From PALSA-926 sp964476835 (lineage in GTDB: Bacteria > Pseudomonadota > Alphaproteobacteria > Micavibrionales > UBA2020): DNA of 64,000 nucleotides. Of this stretch, positions 27,686 through 36,287 are shown piece by piece. Under the pieces are notes generated by a model. It had not been told where the DNA came from and ran no database searches. It saw nothing but the letters and a program-made list of their open reading frames with translations. How positions within the stretch are numbered: position 1 is the stretch's first letter; each line of letters opens with the position of its first letter. Both the position numbers and the translations under genes were made by a program. The stretch lies in assembly GCA_964476835.1 (NCBI GenBank), contig CAYZCE010000004.1, forward strand, positions 1-64,000. Direction: 5' to 3'.

Positions 27686-29236
27686 ATGGCTGCCCGCAAA
27701 CAAAAGACCAACGTCAAGTCCATCGACCTCGCCACGACCGCCGCCCACCTGCTCAAGAAGATGGGCGTGGAGAGCAAGGCGTTCACGTCGGGCAACCAGA
27801 AGGTCTTCTCGCCCATCGACGGCGCCGAGATCGGCCGCGTGGCTTACGACACGGCGAAGTCGCTCGACGCCAAGATCGCCCGCGCGCACGACGCGTTCAT
27901 GGAATGGCGCACCGTGCCCGGCCCGAAGCGCGGCGAACTGATCCGCCTCTTCGGCGAAATCCTGCGCGCGAACAAGGAAGACCTCGGCAAGCTCGTCACC
28001 ATCGAATGCGGCAAGATCACCAGCGAAGGCCTCGGCGAAGTGCAGGAGATGATCGACATCTGCGACTTTGCGGTCGGCCTGTCGCGCCAGCTCTACGGCC
28101 TCACCATCGCGTCGGAACGCTCCCAGCACAAGATGCAGGAAAATTGGCATCCGGCCGGCGTGGTCGGCGTGATCTCGGCCTTCAACTTCCCCGTCGCCGT
28201 ATGGTGCTGGAACTTCGCGCTCGCCGTCGTCTGCGGCGACAGCGTGGTGTGGAAGCCCTCGGAAAAGACGCCGCTGGTCGCGCTCGCGTGCCAGGCGCTG
28301 TTCCTGCAGGCGGCTGAAAAGTTCGGCGAAGTGCCTGACGGCCTCTCCGAACTCGTCATGGGCGCGCGCGAGATCGGCGAGAAGCTGGTCGACGACAAGC
28401 GCATCCCCGTCATCAGCGCCACCGGCTCCACCCGCATGGGTCGCGAGATCGGCCCGCGCGTCGCGTCGCGCTTTGGCCGTTCGATCCTTGAGCTCGGCGG
28501 CAACAACGCGATGATCTTGGCACCCTCGGCCCGCATGGACCTCGCGCTGATGGCGACCGTCTTCGGTTCCGTCGGCACCGCCGGCCAGCGCTGCACGTCG
28601 CAGCGCCGCCTGATCGCGCAAAAGGACATCGCTGATGCTTTCGTCGCGCGCGTAAAGAAGGCTTACGCCTCCGTCCGCATCGGCAACCCGCTCGAAAACG
28701 GCACCCTGCTCGGCCCGCTGATCGACAAGCAGGCCTACGACAACATGCAGGACACGCTCAAGAAGGCGAAAGCCGCGGGCGGCAAGGTCACGGGCGGCGA
28801 GCGCGTGATGGCCGACAAATACCCCAAGGCCTACTACGTCACTCCGGCGCTGGTCGAAATGCCCAAGCAGGCCGCGATCGTCGAGCATGAGACCTTCGCG
28901 CCGATCATGTACGTGATCAAGTACAACAAGTTCGAGGAAGCCCTCGCGCTGCAAAACGCCGTGCCGCAAGGCCTGTCGTCGTGCATCTTCACCAACGATC
29001 TGCGCGAGGCGGAACTGTTCACCTCCTCCGCCGGCAGCGACTGCGGCATCGCCAACGTCAACCTCGGTACCTCGGGCGCAGAGATCGGCGGCGCGTTCGG
29101 CGGCGAAAAGGAAACCGGCGGCGGCCGCGAGAGCGGTTCCGACAGCTGGAAGGCCTACATGCGCCGCTCCACCAACACGGTCAACTTCTCGACCTCCCTG
29201 CCGCTCGCGCAGGGCGTGAAGTTCGACATCGAGTAA
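27686..29236 (+). CDS. amaB: ALDH7-type aldehyde dehydrogenase (probable aminoadipate-semialdehyde dehydrogenase)
   Basis: 516 residues from the ATG at 27686, which has AAGGAGA 8 bases upstream; the 25-codon upstream extension lacks one. ALDH catalytic residues are E269 in LELGGNN and C303 in GQRCTSQRR. FNFPVAVWCWN and the C-terminal GGEKETGGGRESGSD are hallmarks of the antiquitin/ALDH7 group, which oxidises alpha-aminoadipate semialdehyde in lysine catabolism. Betaine-aldehyde or other substrates cannot be excluded. About 140 bases separate it from tdh, so it may have its own promoter; a membrane protein follows three bases downstream. Confidence 0.82.
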   Translation: MAARKQKTNVKSIDLATTAAHLLKKMGVESKAFTSGNQKVFSPIDGAEIGRVAYDTAKSLDAKIARAHDAFMEWRTVPGPKRGELIRLFGEILRANKEDLGKLVTIECGKITSEGLGEVQEMIDICDFAVGLSRQLYGLTIASERSQHKMQENWHPAGVVGVISAFNFPVAVWCWNFALAVVCGDSVVWKPSEKTPLVALACQALFLQAAEKFGEVPDGLSELVMGAREIGEKLVDDKRIPVISATGSTRMGREIGPRVASRFGRSILELGGNNAMILAPSARMDLALMATVFGSVGTAGQRCTSQRRLIAQKDIADAFVARVKKAYASVRIGNPLENGTLLGPLIDKQAYDNMQDTLKKAKAAGGKVTGGERVMADKYPKAYYVTPALVEMPKQAAIVEHETFAPIMYVIKYNKFEEALALQNAVPQGLSSCIFTNDLREAELFTSSAGSDCGIANVNLGTSGAEIGGAFGGEKETGGGRESGSDSWKAYMRRSTNTVNFSTSLPLAQGVKFDIE

Positions 29237-29239
29237 CGG

Positions 29240-29818
29240 ATGCCTGTCACCGAATTTTTCGGCGCACTCGCTGTTTTCGCGATGGTATGTTCACGCGGGA
29301 ACTATTTCCGCTCGATCTTCCAAGGCAAGACGAAGCCGCACGCGTTTTCGTGGTTCATCTGGGGCACCATCTCCAGCATCGGCTTCGCGGCGCAGGTGGC
29401 TGAGGGCGCAGGCCCCGGCTCATGGGCACGCGGCTTCGCGGCGGCGACCTGCTTCATGCTCGTGATCGTCGCTTTGATGCGCGGCAAGAACAACATCAAG
29501 CGTAGCGACTGGGTGACTTTTTTCGTTTCGCTCGCCGCCATCCCGCTGTGGGTCGCGACGAAGACGCCGGTGTGGTCGGTCATCCTCGTCTGCATCATCG
29601 ACACGCTCGGTTATTATCCCACGGTGCGCAAATCGTGGGAGAAGCCGGACGAAGAGGCCGCGCTCAGCTACATCTTTTCCGCGTGCGGCGCGTTCTTCTC
29701 GATTCTGGCGCTGGAGCACTATACGCTCTCGACGTGGCTTTATTCCGCGGTGCTGACCTGGTCGAACGGTTCCATGGCCTTGTTCTTGTGGGCGCGCCGC
29801 CGCTTCATCACTTCTTAA
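29240..29818 (+). CDS. Polytopic membrane protein, unknown
   Basis: 192 residues with about six hydrophobic segments and short, positively charged loops. GNYFRSIFQGKTKPHAFSWFIWG near the N-terminus resembles repeat signatures of PQ-loop-type small transporters, but this is only an impression. It starts three bases after the aldehyde dehydrogenase stop and is probably cotranscribed, so export or uptake of a related metabolite is a possible but unproven role. Confidence 0.65.
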   Translation: MPVTEFFGALAVFAMVCSRGNYFRSIFQGKTKPHAFSWFIWGTISSIGFAAQVAEGAGPGSWARGFAAATCFMLVIVALMRGKNNIKRSDWVTFFVSLAAIPLWVATKTPVWSVILVCIIDTLGYYPTVRKSWEKPDEEAALSYIFSACGAFFSILALEHYTLSTWLYSAVLTWSNGSMALFLWARRRFITS

Positions 29819-29887
29819 CCGGTCTGTGATATATTGGAAAATAGGCCGCGTATCGCAGGCCGTTTTCGTCAGAAAGGTCAAACAACA

Positions 29888-30184
29888 ATGAAGATAGCTC
29901 ATGTTTTGATGGCAGGTGCCGTCATTGCGCTGATGTCCTCCACTACCGCCCGCGCCGCCGATGCCCCGGCTGCTGGCGCGCCGAAGGCGGAAGACTTCGC
30001 CGCGCATAAGGCCAAGATGGTCGACAACATGCAGAAGAAGCTGGATTGCGTGAAGGCCGCCAACGACCGTGAGGCGGTAGGCAATTGCTTCCCGCGCTGG
30101 AAAGGCCGCGCGGAGCACATGAAAGAGCAACACGGCGGGATGATGAAAGATGGCGCGCCTCCGGGTGACGGCCCTCCCAAGTAA
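29888..30184 (+). CDS. Small exported protein, unknown
   Basis: 98 residues from the ATG at 29888 (AAAGG about 10 bases upstream); an in-frame TTG at 29834 is rejected. A signal peptide MKIAHVLMAGAVIAL is followed by a cleavage site near ARAADA. The mature part holds two Cys (KLDCVKAA and VGNCFPRW), likely one disulfide, and a Gly/Met/Pro-rich end. No domain recognised. It is closed by a strong terminator. Confidence 0.6.
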   Translation: MKIAHVLMAGAVIALMSSTTARAADAPAAGAPKAEDFAAHKAKMVDNMQKKLDCVKAANDREAVGNCFPRWKGRAEHMKEQHGGMMKDGAPPGDGPPK

Positions 30185-30195
30185 TACGTTTTCGC

Positions 30196-30229
30196 AAAAA
30201 AACACCCGCCCTTGTGGCGGGTGTTTTTT
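30196..30229 (+). terminator. Rho-independent terminator
   Basis: A run, CACCCGCC (30203-30210), loop CTTGT, GGCGGGTG (30216-30223), then six T. It lies 11 bases after the small exported protein and just before trmFO. Confidence 0.9.
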
Positions 30230-30246
30230 GTTTGTAAGATGCGGGC

Positions 30247-31578
30247 ATGACAAACAAGACCATCCATATCATCGGCGCAGGACTGGCAGGCAGCGAAGCC
30301 GCATGGCAAGCCGCGCAAGCGGGCGCGAAAGTCATCGTGCACGAAATGCGCCCCACGCGCGGCACCGACGCGCACCAGACGGACAAATGCGCGGAGCTGG
30401 TATGCTCCAACTCCTTCCGCTCCGACGATGCCGAATACAACGCCGTCGGCTTGCTGCACGATGAAATGCGCCGCGCAGGCTCGCTCATCATGCGCTGCGG
30501 CGATGAGTCCAAGGTGCCGGCGGGTTCCGCGCTGGCCGTCGACCGCGAGGCATTTTCGGAAGCCGTCACCAAGGCGCTGCACGAACACCCCAACATCACG
30601 ATCGAGCGCGGCGAAGTCGCTGGTCTGCCGCCTGAAGAATGGGAGAATGTGGTCATCGCCACCGGCCCCCTCACCTCGCCCGCGTTGACCGACGCCGTGC
30701 GCGCGCTGACGAACGAGGCGCACCTGGCGTTCTTCGACGCCATCGCCCCGATCGTCTTCAAGGACAGCATCGACATGTCGAAGGCGTGGTTCCAGTCGCG
30801 CTACGACAAGGAAGGCCCCGGCGGCACGGGCAAGGACTACATCAACTGCCCGATGGAGAAGGACGAATATTACGCCTTCGTCGCGGCGCTGGTCGCGGGC
30901 GAGAAAACCGAATTCAAGGAATGGGAAAAGAACACGCCCTATTTCGAAGGCTGCCTGCCGATCGAGGTGATGGCGGAACGCGGCAAGGACACGCTGCGCT
31001 TCGGCCCCATGAAAGGCATTGGCCTCACCTATCCCGAAGGACACCCGAACGCGGCCAAGTTCCCGCGCCCCTGGGCGGTCGTGCAACTGCGGCAGGACAA
31101 CGCGCTCGGCACGCTCTATAACATCGTCGGGTTCCAGACCAAATTGAAATACGGCGCGCAGACCGACATCTTCCGCATGATCCCGGGGCTGGAGAACGCG
31201 GAGTTCGCGCGCCTCGGCGGCATCCACCGCAACACCTTCATCAACAGCCCGCGCCTGCTCGACGCCACGCTGCGCCTCAAGGCACAGCCGCGTCTGCGCT
31301 TTGCGGGGCAGATCACGGGTTGCGAAGGCTATGTCGAAAGCGCAGCGGTCGGCCTGATGGCTGGGCGCTTCGCCGCAGGCCGCACCGACGTGCCGCCGCT
31401 GACGACGGCGATGGGTGCTTTGCTCAATCACATCACCACAGGCGCGCAAGCCGAGACATTCCAGCCGATGAATGTCAACTTCGGCCTCTTCCCGCCGCCC
31501 GAGGGCGACCTCACCGGCCGTGAGCGCAAGAAGGCTTACACGGACCGGGCGCGTGCGGATATCTCGGGCTGGCTTTAA
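30247..31578 (+). CDS. trmFO: Methylenetetrahydrofolate-tRNA-(uracil-5-)-methyltransferase TrmFO
   Basis: 443 residues. The FAD-binding GAGLAGSEAAW is at the N-terminus; the diagnostic block with HEMRP, KCAELVCSNSF and SDD follows. GVATGRTxxP-type residues are replaced by the family QITGCEGYVESAAVG near the C-terminus. It makes m5U54 in tRNA with methylenetetrahydrofolate as carbon donor, an alternative to SAM-dependent TrmA. The CSNSFRS Cys is the proposed nucleophile. It is convergent with the ankyrin gene, leaving one base between stops. Confidence 0.95.
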   Translation: MTNKTIHIIGAGLAGSEAAWQAAQAGAKVIVHEMRPTRGTDAHQTDKCAELVCSNSFRSDDAEYNAVGLLHDEMRRAGSLIMRCGDESKVPAGSALAVDREAFSEAVTKALHEHPNITIERGEVAGLPPEEWENVVIATGPLTSPALTDAVRALTNEAHLAFFDAIAPIVFKDSIDMSKAWFQSRYDKEGPGGTGKDYINCPMEKDEYYAFVAALVAGEKTEFKEWEKNTPYFEGCLPIEVMAERGKDTLRFGPMKGIGLTYPEGHPNAAKFPRPWAVVQLRQDNALGTLYNIVGFQTKLKYGAQTDIFRMIPGLENAEFARLGGIHRNTFINSPRLLDATLRLKAQPRLRFAGQITGCEGYVESAAVGLMAGRFAAGRTDVPPLTTAMGALLNHITTGAQAETFQPMNVNFGLFPPPEGDLTGRERKKAYTDRARADISGWL

Positions 31579-31579
31579 A

Positions 31580-32104
31580 TTAAGGCTTGTTCCTGAAGAC
31601 GTTGCGCGGCGCCGGCTTTTTCTGGAAGTCGGCGAGGTGCGATACCTGTTCCTGTTCCCACTTCAGGCGCACGGCTTTTCCAACCAGCGTCGGGTCGTCT
31701 TCCTGGCGCTTGCGCAGATAGTAAAGCGCGTCGCAGCCGTTTTTGTCTTGCAGCAACACGTTGGCGCGCGCATCCAGCAGTGCATGAATCATCTTCGGCG
31801 TGCCGTAGGTGCAGGCATAGATCAGCGGCGTCGCGAAGCCGTTGTTCTGCACGTTGATGTCGGCGCCCTTTTCGACGATCGCGAGCGCGGCGTCCTCGAG
31901 GCCGTAGAGGCAGGAGCGGATCAGCGCGGTTGCGCCGTGCGCATCGCGCACCGTCAGGTCCGCGCCCTCCCGGATCAGGCTCACGGCGCGCTTTTGGTCA
32001 ACCACATCGACGATATCGAACAGCCACACCGTCATCTCATCGAAGTCGAGCACTTCCAGAAGTTCCTGCCCGCGCGCGACCGCTATGTCGTTTTCCTGCG
32101 TCAT
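31580..32104 (-). CDS. Ankyrin-repeat protein
   Basis: 174 residues. Roughly three ankyrin repeats occupy residues 45-140 (DLTVRDAHGATALIRSC, DINVQNNGFATPLIYAC, NVLLQDKNGCDALYYL), each with the helix-turn consensus. Flanks are charged and there is no signal peptide. Such proteins mediate protein-protein contacts; no partner is evident. It is transcribed alone, divergent from the small gene at 32253. The region upstream is AT-rich. Confidence 0.8.
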   Translation of the reverse strand: MTQENDIAVARGQELLEVLDFDEMTVWLFDIVDVVDQKRAVSLIREGADLTVRDAHGATALIRSCLYGLEDAALAIVEKGADINVQNNGFATPLIYACTYGTPKMIHALLDARANVLLQDKNGCDALYYLRKRQEDDPTLVGKAVRLKWEQEQVSHLADFQKKPAPRNVFRNKP

Positions 32105-32194
32105 GACGTCAATTTAGGCCATTTTTATTATTCTGACAACAGGCAATAAATCTATTAATAACAAATAGATATTACCACTATGTCATTTTATTTA

Positions 32195-32222
32195 TTGACA
32201 TAATCATAAAAAAGGATATTAT
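32195..32222 (+). promoter_or_regulatory. Strong sigma-70-type promoter
   Basis: TTGACA (32195-32200), 16 bases, TATTAT (32217-32222), 30 bases before the start of the 104-residue gene. TTGACATAAT and the following AAAAAAGGATATT also occur ahead of the gene at 55253. Confidence 0.7.
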
Positions 32223-32252
32223 AACGCATTCAATTTCATGAGGAGAAAACCT

Positions 32253-32567
32253 ATGTTCATCATTTCCAGCATCGTTGACTACTTCGACAAGCGCGCCACC
32301 AAAGGCACCCGCAACGAAGCCAGCCAGACGGTCGTCGGTACAGTCTATGACCTCAAGCGCCTCGAAGCCGCGCAGACCGAAATCCTCAGCATTTCCGCGC
32401 GCTTCAACGGCACCACCGCCGAACGCAAGATCGCCGCTGTCATCGCATCCGTCGAACCCCTGCGCACACAAGTGCAGATCTTCGATGCGGGCTGCGCCGG
32501 TGCAGGCTCAGGCAAATACGCCTTCGTCGCGACTTCGCGCGGCGGCAAGAAAACTCTCATCCGGTAA
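32253..32567 (+). CDS. Small cytoplasmic protein, unknown
   Basis: 104 residues from the ATG at 32253, with AGGAG 8 bases upstream. The N-terminus MFIISSIVDYF is hydrophobic but too short for a membrane span. The rest is mixed alpha/beta with one Cys. No family recognised. A near-consensus promoter and strong ribosome-binding site predict high expression. The start MFIISSIVDYF resembles MTISSFFNRLL of the unrelated-looking protein at 55253, which has a similar promoter. A lipoprotein gene follows. Confidence 0.6.
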   Translation: MFIISSIVDYFDKRATKGTRNEASQTVVGTVYDLKRLEAAQTEILSISARFNGTTAERKIAAVIASVEPLRTQVQIFDAGCAGAGSGKYAFVATSRGGKKTLIR

Positions 32568-32632
32568 ATTTGCGGTTTCTTGCGGGAACGCTTTCCACGT
32601 CTCACGCGTTATCCGTCAAAATGGGGGCTTGC

Positions 32633-33016
32633 ATGCGTCTCTTGATGCCGATTTTCGGGATTTTTCTGCTGGCCGCATGCGCGACGTCCGTGAACACGGC
32701 ATATATCACGCAAATGAACGGGTATACGGGGCTGACGGAGCGCGAGCTGATCGACGAGATGGGCACGCCGGACAAATCCTACAGCCTCGACAACTATACC
32801 AAGGTCGTGACCTATGTGCAGACGCATGCTTACCGGAGCAGCGGCGGGTTCGACGTCTGCATGGGCGGTTTCAACTCTCCCTTCGGCTATTCGGCCTGCC
32901 AAGGCGCCTCTCCCGGGCGTTACATCAACGAATATTGCGAAGTGAACTTCAACATCTTCCACGGCAAGGTCGACGGCTGGAGCCAGAAGGGCAACGATTG
33001 CCCGCGCATCAAATAA
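32633..33016 (+). CDS. Lipoprotein, unknown
   Basis: 127 residues from the ATG at 32633 (GGGGG six bases upstream; an ATG four codons earlier is possible). A signal sequence ends in the lipobox LLAAC, so the mature protein starts at Cys near residue 16 and is lipid-anchored. GLTERELIDEMGTPDKSY is a SmpA/BamE-like beta-strand-helix pattern (a small-protein domain binding outer-membrane machinery), but the match is too short to assert. Three further Cys lie in the C-terminal half. It probably shares the transcript of the 104-residue gene. Confidence 0.6.
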   Translation: MRLLMPIFGIFLLAACATSVNTAYITQMNGYTGLTERELIDEMGTPDKSYSLDNYTKVVTYVQTHAYRSSGGFDVCMGGFNSPFGYSACQGASPGRYINEYCEVNFNIFHGKVDGWSQKGNDCPRIK

Positions 33017-33017
33017 A

Positions 33018-33770
33018 TCATTCCCTGAGCTCGACCAGCAAGGCCGCGTGATCCGAGAACGGCTGCGGAACGATGCGCAGGCTGAGCCGCGGCAGCAGGT
33101 TTTGCGAGCACACGCAAAGGTCGAGCGCCCATCGGCTGTCGCCGAGCATGAAGGTATGGTCGGTCTCGCTGCTCATCACATGCAGCTTCATGCCCTTCAG
33201 GAGCGGCCCCAGCTCCCCAAATCCCTCGAAGATGTTGAAGTCCGCAAGAATGATGGCGTCGCCGCCGTAATTGCCGACGAGCTCGCGCATCTCCAGGAAC
33301 TGGCGCGCGCGCACCTTGGCTTGCAGCGAGAAGTGCGCGAAAAAAACGTGGATGCCGCACGGCAACGCGATCTCGTACACCAGCCGCTTGGAGCCGTGCC
33401 TGAAATAAGCCTTGCGGTGCTGCAACGGCGTGCGGGAGAGGAAGGCGTTGCACTTGCCCTTGAAGAAGGGCATCTGCGCCAGCAAAGTGTCTTCGCCGTA
33501 TTTCCCGGCGATGTCATGCACGGGATAGTTTTCATCGACCAAGGCTTCGATCTGGTTGTAATAGCCGGTCTGCCACGATCCTTTGTCGATCTCGACAAGG
33601 CAGCATAGATCAGGGCTTTCGTGCTGCAGGATTCCGTTGAATTGCATCAGCACATCGCGTTGCTGCGCCGCGCTGGTGTAGACATGGCGGTACAGGCGGC
33701 CGATATGCTGGTTGAAACTGCCGTCGATGCCGCGGGCATAGCCCAGGTTGCTGAAAAGGATCTTGAACAT
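33018..33770 (-). CDS. Endonuclease/exonuclease/phosphatase (EEP) family protein
   Basis: 250 residues. EEP-fold landmarks are FSNLGYARG at the N-terminus, the metal-ligand Glu in CCLVEIDKG, ILADFNIFEGF (Asp/Asn pair) and the C-terminal SDHAALLVEL (Asp-His catalytic pair). The family cleaves phosphodiesters in nucleic acids or phospholipids. No signal peptide is seen. It is the last gene of the minus-strand run permease-peptide-phospholipase D, starting one base after the PLD stop, so a phospholipid-related substrate is plausible. Confidence 0.8.
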   Translation of the reverse strand: MFKILFSNLGYARGIDGSFNQHIGRLYRHVYTSAAQQRDVLMQFNGILQHESPDLCCLVEIDKGSWQTGYYNQIEALVDENYPVHDIAGKYGEDTLLAQMPFFKGKCNAFLSRTPLQHRKAYFRHGSKRLVYEIALPCGIHVFFAHFSLQAKVRARQFLEMRELVGNYGGDAIILADFNIFEGFGELGPLLKGMKLHVMSSETDHTFMLGDSRWALDLCVCSQNLLPRLSLRIVPQPFSDHAALLVELRE

Positions 33771-33771
33771 G

Positions 33772-34821
33772 CTACAAGATCCTCTTCAGGTAACGCCCCA
33801 GACGCCCCTGCACGCGCTGCCACCACGGCAGGCTGCGGTAATAGTCCATGTCCACTTCCCGGCACGCCTGCAGGCACGCCTCGAAATCCGCGCGCACCAG
33901 GGCGACCGCCGCAGGATCCGTCATGAAGACATTGGCCTCGCGGTTGCGCAGCAGGCTCAGGAAGTCCATGTTGACGCTGCCGATCGTCGCCCAGTCGTCG
34001 TCGATGACGACGTATTTGGCATGCATGACGCCCTTTTGGTAGTGGAAGATGCGCACGCCGTGCCGGAGCAGGCGCGGGTAATAGGAATGCGAGACATGGT
34101 CGGCGATGGCGACGTCGCTGTTTTCGCTCACCATCACCCGCACCTCGACGCCACGCCTTGCCGCGCGGCGCATCGCCCGGCGCAAGAGCCATGGCGGCAG
34201 GAAATAAGGCGTGACGATCAGGATGCTTTTCTTCGCGTTGCGCATCGCCCGCAAAAGCTCGCGGTAAATCCGGTTCGGCGCGGGGCCGAATTGCGAGACG
34301 AGATAAAAGAACGCGCCGCGCTGCGCATGGCCGTTGCTGATGGTCGGCACCCTTTCCCTGCCCGCCTGCGCCCAGAGGCGTGAAAAATCCCGCTGCACTT
34401 CCGCGATGACGGGCCCGGTCAAGCGCACCTGCAGGTCATGCCATCCGGCGGTGTCGTCCCAGATGCAGACGCTGCCCGTATAACACACCACGCCGTCTAC
34501 CAGCAGGATCTTGGTATGGTTGCGCGGCAGCCAGAGCGACGGCGTCAGCAGGCGGATGGGGTTGTAGAAATACGTGCGCGCCCCGGCCTGCCGCAACGCC
34601 GCGAAGGCGGGCGACAGGAAAAGGTCGCGGCTGCCGATGCTGTCGACCATCACGCGCACGTCGACCCCCGCCCGCGCCTTGTCGGCGAGAAGCGCGAGGA
34701 AGCGCCGGCCGATCTTGTCGTCAGCAAGAATATATTGCTGAAACTCGATCGACCGTTGCGCGTCCGCGCAGGCGGCGTACATCGCCTCCCAGATATCGGG
34801 GACGGCGGTATAAAGCTCCAT
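33772..34821 (-). CDS. Phospholipase D family protein (cardiolipin synthase-like)
   Basis: 349 residues from the ATG at 34821; a GTG four codons upstream is an alternative. Two HKD half-sites are present: NHTKILLVDG (H-x-K-x4-D) and MHAKYVVIDDDWATIGSVNMD. This is the duplicated active site of PLD-type cardiolipin synthases. No N-terminal membrane helices are seen, so it resembles the ClsB/ClsC type more than ClsA. The first site has GSVC where GSxN is usual. It sits between a 27-residue membrane peptide and an EEP phosphodiesterase in one operon. Confidence 0.82.
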   Translation of the reverse strand: MELYTAVPDIWEAMYAACADAQRSIEFQQYILADDKIGRRFLALLADKARAGVDVRVMVDSIGSRDLFLSPAFAALRQAGARTYFYNPIRLLTPSLWLPRNHTKILLVDGVVCYTGSVCIWDDTAGWHDLQVRLTGPVIAEVQRDFSRLWAQAGRERVPTISNGHAQRGAFFYLVSQFGPAPNRIYRELLRAMRNAKKSILIVTPYFLPPWLLRRAMRRAARRGVEVRVMVSENSDVAIADHVSHSYYPRLLRHGVRIFHYQKGVMHAKYVVIDDDWATIGSVNMDFLSLLRNREANVFMTDPAAVALVRADFEACLQACREVDMDYYRSLPWWQRVQGRLGRYLKRIL

Positions 34822-34845
34822 CGTCGTTTCCACGCGCGTGTCCCG

Positions 34846-34929
34846 TTAGCGCCAGAGCAGCGCGATCAGGATGATGACCGGGATCGGGATACCGATCAGC
34901 CAAAGCAAAAGACCTTTACCGAAGTTCAT
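34846..34929 (-). CDS. 27-residue hydrophobic membrane peptide
   Basis: Reads MNFGKGLLLWLIGIPIPVII and ends LIALLWR, a single membrane helix with positive charges at both ends. A perfect AGGAGG (34940-34935) lies five bases before the ATG, the best ribosome-binding site in the region. It overlaps the 3' end of the AI-2E-type permease by 14 bases and precedes the PLD gene by 24. The size and helix resemble small regulatory or assembly subunits of membrane enzymes. No family assignment is possible by eye. Confidence 0.65.
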   Translation of the reverse strand: MNFGKGLLLWLIGIPIPVIILIALLWR

Positions 34930-36031
34930 GATATCCTCCTATGCTAGGTTTGAGTGGTTTGATTTCGCCGGCCAGGAAATGGCCAAGCGGCTTTAGATTG
35001 CGTGTGCGCTCGAACGTGATGCGGATGACCGCCAGCATCGGCATGGCAAGGACGGCGCCGGGGAAACCCCACATCCAGTACCAGAACATCAGCGACATGA
35101 CCACCAGCACGGGGTTGAGCGTAAAGCGCCGCGCCAGCAGCAGCGGCGTGATGAAACTGCTTTCGGACAGGTGGATCGACAGGTAGAGAACGGCCGGCAA
35201 CACGGCATCGCCGATATCGCGGCTCGTCATCAGCCCGACCATGAAGAATAGCACACCGCAAAACATCGGGCCCAGCACGGGCACATAGTTCATCAGGAAT
35301 GCGATGGCGCCCCACAGCACGGCATCCTCCAGCCCGCAGAAATAGAGCGCCACGCCGGTCAAAAGCCCGACCATCGCGTTCATGAAGGTGATGGTCATCA
35401 GGTAAAGAGAGATGTCGTGCTCGATCTGCTGCGAGATGTCGACAGCCTGCCGCTTCGCATGGAAATGCGGCAATATCTCGACCAATCGCCGCAGGAAGGT
35501 GTCGCCGCTCGCCAGCAGGAAGAACAGCATCACCATCGTCAGGAAGAGCGAACTCATGAAAGCGCCCGTGTTGGCGAAGATACGGTCGTAAAGCCGCGTG
35601 CCCTGCACGGCGACCGGCACGATCTCCTGCCCCTCGCCCTGCGCTATGGTTTCGGCCTTCACGATGATCTTTTGCGCGGAATGCATGGGCGCGCTGATGA
35701 AGCTGAGCCGCTCGTACAGCTTGGGTATGCTGCTGGGCAGCTTTTCAGCCCAAGACGCGGCCGGGCCGGAAAGGCTGACGCCACCCGCAGCAATCCCGCC
35801 CATGACCAGCAGCATGACGATCAGCGCCGACAAATGGCGCGGCACGTTCAGCCTCTCAATGGCGCGCTGGATGGGCAGCAGCACCATCTTCAGCATGGCC
35901 GCGATGATGATCGGGATCACCATGTCGTCCGCCACATGCAACGTCGCCATCAGCAGGATAAAGAAGATCCCGCCGATAAAAACGGTGCTGGCTTTGGGGA
36001 ACGGCAATTTCTTTTCTACAGATTTGATCAT
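34916..36031 (-). CDS. AI-2E family transporter (PerM-type permease)
   Basis: 371 residues from the ATG at 36031 (an in-frame TTG two codons earlier is rejected). It has eight hydrophobic segments in the arrangement of the AI-2 exporter/PerM family: two N-terminal pairs, a ~100-residue soluble stretch, then four more. The conserved NYVPVLGP and SFITPLLLARR motifs lie in the second half. The family includes putative exporters and Na/H antiporters; the substrate here is unknown. A terminator lies 13 bases upstream of its start, so it is either a separate unit or fed by read-through. Confidence 0.82.
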   Translation of the reverse strand: MIKSVEKKLPFPKASTVFIGGIFFILLMATLHVADDMVIPIIIAAMLKMVLLPIQRAIERLNVPRHLSALIVMLLVMGGIAAGGVSLSGPAASWAEKLPSSIPKLYERLSFISAPMHSAQKIIVKAETIAQGEGQEIVPVAVQGTRLYDRIFANTGAFMSSLFLTMVMLFFLLASGDTFLRRLVEILPHFHAKRQAVDISQQIEHDISLYLMTITFMNAMVGLLTGVALYFCGLEDAVLWGAIAFLMNYVPVLGPMFCGVLFFMVGLMTSRDIGDAVLPAVLYLSIHLSESSFITPLLLARRFTLNPVLVVMSLMFWYWMWGFPGAVLAMPMLAVIRITFERTRNLKPLGHFLAGEIKPLKPSIGGYHELR

Positions 36032-36045
36032 GTCCAATTCTCAGG

Positions 36046-36074
36046 AAAAAGCCCCGGCTGCTTGAAGCCGGGGC
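36046..36074 (-). terminator. Rho-independent terminator after csbD
   Basis: On the minus strand GCCCCGGC (36074-36067) pairs with GCCGGGGC (36058-36051), followed by five T. It ends the DUF1328-SYLF-CsbD unit and separates it from the permease operon. Confidence 0.85.
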
Positions 36075-36089
36075 TTGTCCGTGTCGGGT

Positions 36090-36266
36090 TTATTCCGGTT
36101 TCTTCACCGCGTCCTTGACGCCGCCCCAGGTATTTTGGGCTTTGCCCTCAAGCTTCTTCGCCTTGCCTTCGGCTTGCAGTTTGGCGTCGCCGGTGACCTT
36201 GCCTGCGGCTTCGGTCAGTTTTCCGGCAGCTTGCTTGCCGGCGCCTTCAATGCGATCTTTATCCAT
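36090..36266 (-). CDS. csbD: CsbD family stress protein
   Basis: 58 residues, MDKDRIEGAGKQAAGKLTEA onward: short Lys/Gly/Ala repeats of the form EGxGKQxAGKxxE and GxxxAQNTWGG, the CsbD pattern. These small proteins are induced in the general stress response; their activity is unknown. AGGAGA precedes the ATG. It is third in the unit DUF1328-SYLF-CsbD, which an EcfG-type promoter (37155-37180) precedes, and is followed by a terminator. Confidence 0.88.
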   Translation of the reverse strand: MDKDRIEGAGKQAAGKLTEAAGKVTGDAKLQAEGKAKKLEGKAQNTWGGVKDAVKKPE

Positions 36267-36287
36267 GATGGTTCTCCTTTGCTTTGT

